17,383 nucleotides of DNA, taken from assembly GCA_049688015.1 (NCBI GenBank), contig JBAVJZ010000022.1, forward strand, positions 1-17,383, given 5' to 3'. The notes below the pieces were generated by a model. The model ran no database searches and was not told the DNA's origin. It saw only the letters and a list, made by a program, of their open reading frames with translations. This DNA comes from CSP1-8 sp049688015. GTDB lineage: Bacteria > Desulfobacterota > Deferrimicrobia > Deferrimicrobiales > Deferrimicrobiaceae. The translations under genes and the position numbers were made by a program. Below, in pieces: positions 13,908 to 17,383 of the stretch. How positions within the stretch are numbered: position 1 is the first letter of the stretch; the number at the start of each line of letters is the position of its first letter.

Positions 13908-14753
13908 TCACCTGACTCCGACGGCGATCCTTCGCAGCAGGATGTAACCCGCCACCGCAAATCCGGCCATGCTTGCGTATTGCGCGAATGTCAGGCCTCC
14001 GTACCGCGCGTCGCTCAGACGGAGAAAATCGAGGAAGAATCGCACCGGAAGATACAGCAGGACGAAAGCAATCGGGAAAAATCCCGTCGGGCGGGGCTTG
14101 CGGTCGAGGACGAGGAATACGGGAACGATGACGAGGAGAGTGTAGAGAAACTCGTACCAGCCCAGGTCGTTATAGGCCATTTTCGCCAGTGTTTTCGCCG
14201 TTGGAAGATCCGCCAGCCGCCCGGCGGCCTCGTAGAAATACGTGATGTACGCCCTCGCCTCCGGCGTGGACAGGCTCACCCCGAGCGGGAAATGCGTGAC
14301 CGTCCCCGGATGGTCGTGCGCGACGGTGCAACCCAGCCTGCCGATTGCCCACGCAAAGGGAAATACGAACGCCAACACATCAAGATACTTCCAGCCGGTG
14401 CCGGGTGGAAAGGAGGGGGATTTCCAACGGAAAAAAAGCCAGATCCCGAACAATGCCCCGAGAACGCCTCCGAAGGAACTGATGTTTTCCCAGATCTTCA
14501 GGAGAATCAGCGGGTTTTTTGCCACCTCCCCGGGGAAATACGCCAGGACGGAGACGAGATGGGCGGTTACGAACCCCGCGATCAGCGTGTAGAAAAGCAG
14601 GTCCGCGCAGAGATCGGGATCGAGGGAGAACTTGCGGCACCGCGTAAGCGACATCCGGATGCCGACGAGCATGGCGGTCGCGACCAGCACGCCGAAGGCG
14701 TGGATGTTCAACGGTCCCAGATGGAGGACGGGCTGCTCGAAGTAGGGGATCAT
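13908..14753 (-). CDS. Lgt-like (prolipoprotein diacylglyceryl transferase family) membrane protein, active site altered
   Basis: A 281-residue inner-membrane protein with the fold and motif order of Lgt, the enzyme that puts diacylglycerol on the lipobox Cys of prolipoproteins. Motifs in order are IHAFG (17-21), SSFGGVLGA (92-100), AIGRLG with Arg139 (136-141), and RFFLDFLR (238-245). Compared with E. coli Lgt as I recall it, Tyr26 is Phe20, His103 is Phe94, Asn146 is Cys142 and Glu243 is Asp242. Arg143, Gly154 and Arg239 are kept as Arg139, Gly150 and Arg238. A variant GRLGCTVAHDHPG replaces GRxGNFxNxE. It is either a divergent true Lgt or a paralogue with another job. The start ATG 14753 lies 28 bases after the cytochrome stop, and its stop lies 7 bases before the ATPase start. 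Family membership is firm and activity is uncertain. Confidence 0.85.
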   Translation of the reverse strand: MIPYFEQPVLHLGPLNIHAFGVLVATAMLVGIRMSLTRCRKFSLDPDLCADLLFYTLIAGFVTAHLVSVLAYFPGEVAKNPLILLKIWENISSFGGVLGALFGIWLFFRWKSPSFPPGTGWKYLDVLAFVFPFAWAIGRLGCTVAHDHPGTVTHFPLGVSLSTPEARAYITYFYEAAGRLADLPTAKTLAKMAYNDLGWYEFLYTLLVIVPVFLVLDRKPRPTGFFPIAFVLLYLPVRFFLDFLRLSDARYGGLTFAQYASMAGFAVAGYILLRRIAVGVR

Positions 14754-14781
14754 GCCGGTCGCCCTCTCGGCCGCTTCCTCC

Positions 14782-16626
14782 CTACCCGGAACGGGTCTTG
14801 CCCGAGGAGGCCTTTCCCCGGAAATCGTGGCAGTTCGTGCAAGTCCCTTCCTCCTTGTTGTGGTCCATCTTGTCGTCGTGGCACGAAAGGCAGGTATCGC
14901 GCCCGGTGACTTCCCACACGTGGGGACGGTGGCACTCCGTGCAGGAGAGATCGGGGTGCTCCCCCTTCCGGTGCAGCCCGGGTAGCTTCTCGTGGCACTC
15001 GCGGCAGGACGTAACCGGCTGCGCCTCGAACTTCTTCTCGTGGCAGTCGGCGCACGCCATGGACATCATGGGGGCGGAGGTATCGATCTTGTGACATTCG
15101 GCGCAATCGATAGGGGGGCGGTACCCGGCCTCGTGGCATTTGTTGCAAAGGATCTGTCCGTGCTTACCCTCCAGGTCCATGGGGTGCCATTTCATCTTGG
15201 AGGGGCCCGGCATCATCGAGCCCAGCGGCGAAAGCGGCCCGCGCTCCGGCATGGTGTGGCAGGTTGTGCATTCCGTCGTCAGAACCTTCCCGTTTTTTGC
15301 GACGTGTTTGCCGTCGTGACACCGGAAGCAGCCCGGCCAGTTCCGGTGACCGATGTTCGAGGCGTACGTCTTCCAGTTCACCTTCATGTCCGGGAAGACG
15401 CTTTGGTCGTAGATGTTGATCGCGGTGCCGATGGCCTTGTCCACGTCGGCCTTGCGGGCCTTGTACACGTTCGGGTACTTGTCCCGGTAAAAGGTGGCAA
15501 TATCGGTGCGCAGGCCCTCGATGGCTTTTTCCCTGCTCGGGTAGTCCACGACGAGGGAGTCCACGACCACTTTTTTGACCCAGGGCAGGGTGCGTGAGAT
15601 GAAGTAGGAGGCCATCGCCTTGTCCACTGCGGCGTCGGGGGGCTCGTAGATGTGCGTGGGACGGTTGTGGCAGTCCATGCAGTCCATCTCTCGCTTTTCC
15701 CGCGAGGCGAGCTCCTCCGGATCCCCCGTGTAGTCCGTGGTGATGTATACGTCCTCGGTTCCGTCGAGCCGCGATGACCTGATCCAGGGGATCTCCTGCT
15801 CCTTCCTGTCCGTCGCGATGAAGTGGATCTTGTTCTCGGTGATCATGTGCCAGTGGATTCCGGCATTCTCCCCCAGTTGCCCGCTGCCGCCTCCCGTCTT
15901 GATCCCCAGGCTGATCTGTTCGGGGCTGTTCTGCTCGTCGTACCGGAAGTGGGGGATCTGCTTGAGCTGCGTGCCGAAGAATTTCGCGGGCCAGTGGCAC
16001 TCCTCGCACGTCTCCCGGGCGGGACGCAGGTTTTCGATCGGTGTCGGGATGGGCCTCGGGTACGTGTTCAGCATCACCGCCAGGACCTGCCTCGCCCCGG
16101 AGATCTTCGATTTCACGTACCAGGAGGCGCCCGAACCGACGTGGCAGTCCACGCAGGGCACGCGGGCATGGGGGGATGCCTTGTAGGACACGTATTCGGG
16201 CTGCATTACCGTGTGGCAGAGCTGTCCGCAGAACGACACGGTCTCCGTGTACAGGAAGGCGTGGTACGAAATGAAGGCGAGGAGGATCGCTAGGAATGAC
16301 CCCCCGAGGATGGCGTAGCTGAAGGTCTTACGGGTTTTGGGGTCGTTCAGGTCGAGTCGGGGGTACGGCAGGGCTTCGTCGACGCCGAGTTGCCGCCTGC
16401 GAATGCTCTCCCGCCGCATGCCGTACAGGAAGATGATGACGCCAAGAGTGAAGAAGGCCGGGAAGATCATGTAGGAAAAGATCCCGATATAGGGGCTGGG
16501 CGACTTGAAGCTGAACATCAGAAGAAGGGTGAAGAGAATAAGAAAAACGCTGATGATCGCCATGTAGGCGCCGAAGAAGCTGATGGCATTGCGATACAGT
16601 CCGCCCCCCTTGTGCTGCTCTGCCAT
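14782..16626 (-). CDS. Membrane-anchored multihaem (13) cytochrome c, NapC/NirT type
   Basis: A 614-residue inner-membrane cytochrome that should take electrons from the quinone pool and pass them to periplasmic acceptors. Three membrane helices (about 14-38, 47-69, 103-126) precede the haem part. Twelve CxxCH motifs are seen at 158, 207, 316, 433, 453, 494, 508, 525, 541, 562, 579 and 596. One CxxxCH (CGQLCH, 133-138), followed by Met141, is the first site, at the membrane face. The NapC/NirT-like core carries the first sites. Residues 494-600 form a dense tail of seven haems spaced 14-21 residues apart, like small c7/c3 cytochromes. ATG 16626 has GGGAGGT upstream. It is the first gene of an operon with the Lgt-like and ABC genes. 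It resembles the Geobacter ImcH group in helix count and start, but the exact subfamily is not settled. Confidence 0.93.
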   Translation of the reverse strand: MAEQHKGGGLYRNAISFFGAYMAIISVFLILFTLLLMFSFKSPSPYIGIFSYMIFPAFFTLGVIIFLYGMRRESIRRRQLGVDEALPYPRLDLNDPKTRKTFSYAILGGSFLAILLAFISYHAFLYTETVSFCGQLCHTVMQPEYVSYKASPHARVPCVDCHVGSGASWYVKSKISGARQVLAVMLNTYPRPIPTPIENLRPARETCEECHWPAKFFGTQLKQIPHFRYDEQNSPEQISLGIKTGGGSGQLGENAGIHWHMITENKIHFIATDRKEQEIPWIRSSRLDGTEDVYITTDYTGDPEELASREKREMDCMDCHNRPTHIYEPPDAAVDKAMASYFISRTLPWVKKVVVDSLVVDYPSREKAIEGLRTDIATFYRDKYPNVYKARKADVDKAIGTAINIYDQSVFPDMKVNWKTYASNIGHRNWPGCFRCHDGKHVAKNGKVLTTECTTCHTMPERGPLSPLGSMMPGPSKMKWHPMDLEGKHGQILCNKCHEAGYRPPIDCAECHKIDTSAPMMSMACADCHEKKFEAQPVTSCRECHEKLPGLHRKGEHPDLSCTECHRPHVWEVTGRDTCLSCHDDKMDHNKEEGTCTNCHDFRGKASSGKTRSG

Positions 16627-16705
16627 GCCTACCTCCCTGCCCTACGACACGTGACCGGGCACCGTTTCGAAATCGGGACACCGGATTCGCTGCCCGTGGT
16701 GTCAT

Positions 16706-16733
16706 AATATAGTGAGATTTGACCCCATATAAT
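16706..16733. promoter_or_regulatory. AT-rich core of a divergent promoter region
   Basis: The 121-base gap between the cytochrome (-) and the YjbQ gene (+) holds a perfect TATAAT on the + strand (16728-16733) and TATATT on the - strand (16711-16706). Neither has a good -35 box at 16-18 bases. The two genes may share a control region here. Confidence 0.4.
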
Positions 16734-16747
16734 ACACGAGGATCCCC

Positions 16748-17164
16748 ATGGTGTTTACGGAAACGTTTTCCCTGTCGACAAAAGGATTCTGCGACATCAT
16801 CGACGTCACGGGGAAAGTGGCGGCGGCGGTCGATCGCTCCGGGATCGGGGACGGCATTGTCAACGTGTTCTGCCCCGGCTCCACCTGCTCCCTCACTACC
16901 ATCGAGTATGAACCGGGCGTCCTCTCGGACCTTGCCAGGGTGATCGAGGAGCTCGTTCCCTCGAACGTACCCTACGAGCACGACAGGCGCTGGCGGGACG
17001 GCAACGGATTCTCCCACGTCCGGGCGGCTCTCCTCAAGCCGTCGGTCACCATCCCTCTCCTTTCGAGCCGCCTTGCCCTGGGAACCTGGCAACAGGTCGT
17101 GTTCCTCGATTTCGACAATCGGGAAAGAAGGCGGGAAATCATCGTCCAGATGGTCGGGGAATAG
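16748..17164 (+). CDS. YjbQ/UPF0047 family protein
   Basis: A 138-residue single-domain protein of the YjbQ (UPF0047) family. The hallmark blocks are IVNVFCPGSTCSLTTIEYEPG (37-57), HDRRWRDGNGFSHVRAALL (78-96, with His78 and His90) and LGTWQQVVFLDFDN (111-124). E. coli YjbQ has weak thiamine phosphate synthase activity, and that is the usual label, but the physiological role is unsettled. Here the first motif lacks the His-Thr-Ser/Thr start of the E. coli-type HTSASLTLNEN motif. This protein therefore belongs to a second subgroup, and thiamine synthesis should not be assumed. ATG 16748 follows a modest CGAGGA ribosome site and lies 15 bases after a TATAAT. It is transcribed away from the cytochrome operon and is followed after 32 bases by the FAD enzyme gene. 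Confidence 0.9.
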   Translation: MVFTETFSLSTKGFCDIIDVTGKVAAAVDRSGIGDGIVNVFCPGSTCSLTTIEYEPGVLSDLARVIEELVPSNVPYEHDRRWRDGNGFSHVRAALLKPSVTIPLLSSRLALGTWQQVVFLDFDNRERRREIIVQMVGE

Positions 17165-17196
17165 GCGGGCTGCGCGAGGGCGGGCGGCGGGCAGGT

Positions 17197-17383
17197 ATGG
17201 CTATCGTTCCGGACAGAGCGGACGTGCTCATCGTGGGAGCGGGGATCATCGGGCTCACGCTCGCCCGCCGGCTGGTCATGGCGGGGTGCGGCAACGTGGT
17301 CCTCGTCGAAAAGGAAAAAGCCCCGGGGATGCACGCTTCGGGGCGCAACAGCGGTGTACTGCACGCCGGGATCTATTATGCAC
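17197..17383 (+). CDS. N-terminus of a FAD-dependent oxidoreductase, L-2-hydroxyglutarate oxidase (LhgO)-like (partial)
   Basis: The first 62 residues of a DAO-family flavoprotein; the gene continues past the right edge. The dinucleotide-binding loop GAGIIG is at 14-19, with an acidic strand end at VEKE (37-40). The block ASGRNSGVLHAGIYY (47-61) is the typical FAD-contact signature of L-2-hydroxyglutarate oxidase/dehydrogenase LhgO, an enzyme that returns L-2-hydroxyglutarate to 2-oxoglutarate and passes electrons to the quinone pool. ATG 17197 is preceded by a weak GCAGG ribosome site. It lies 32 bases downstream of the YjbQ gene and is likely co-transcribed with it. The family is secure from this signature; the exact substrate cannot be shown from the fragment. 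Confidence 0.85.
   Translation, partial: MAIVPDRADVLIVGAGIIGLTLARRLVMAGCGNVVLVEKEKAPGMHASGRNSGVLHAGIYYA

Noticed and set aside
1..17383. CRISPR array, tRNA/rRNA gene, insertion sequence or phage gene
   Set aside because: No regularly spaced repeats, tRNA-like or rRNA-like sequence, transposase or integrase could be seen by reading; a computed search was not possible.

Overview
This is a 17.4 kb, GC-rich chromosomal window from a Gram-negative bacterium. Gene content points to an anaerobically respiring, Deltaproteobacteria-like lineage (Geobacter/Desulfuromonas type): a membrane-anchored NapC/NirT-type cytochrome c with 13 haem-binding sites, probable lipoproteins, L,D-transpeptidase chemistry and a B12-type radical SAM protein. 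The taxonomic call is an inference from gene types. No rRNA, tRNA, CRISPR array, insertion sequence or phage gene was seen, so this looks like core or house-keeping-adjacent DNA rather than an island.

Left part (1-4834). The C-terminus of an unidentified multi-pass membrane protein enters from the left edge. It converges on a SlyD-type FKBP prolyl isomerase (-). Next is a PQQ-type sugar dehydrogenase lipoprotein (-) with an odd TTG start behind a nine-G tract. Divergent from it is a Tat-exported M15/DUF882 (MepK/YcbK-like) peptidase (+), which converges on a YcbB/LdtD-like L,D-transpeptidase (-). The last two are a likely maker and cutter of the same 3-3 peptidoglycan cross-links.

Middle (4927-11879). 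A B12-binding radical SAM protein and a ClC chloride transporter with two CBS domains run leftwards, probably as one transcript that may continue into the transpeptidase; a good promoter lies upstream of the ClC gene. Divergent from them is a class I fructose-bisphosphate aldolase followed by thiol peroxidase Tpx. A five-repeat membrane protein of the mechanosensitive CmpX/TM-helix family follows, with its own promoter and a long leader.

Right part (11920-17383). A tightly packed leftward operon reads: 13-haem cytochrome, Lgt-like membrane protein, ABC ATPase, ABC-2 permease, with gaps of 28 and 7 bases and then an 8-base overlap. The Lgt-like protein lacks several residues considered essential in true Lgt. 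This makes the operon the best candidate in the window for something not yet described. Divergent from it are a YjbQ/UPF0047 protein and the start of an L-2-hydroxyglutarate oxidase-like FAD enzyme that runs off the right edge.
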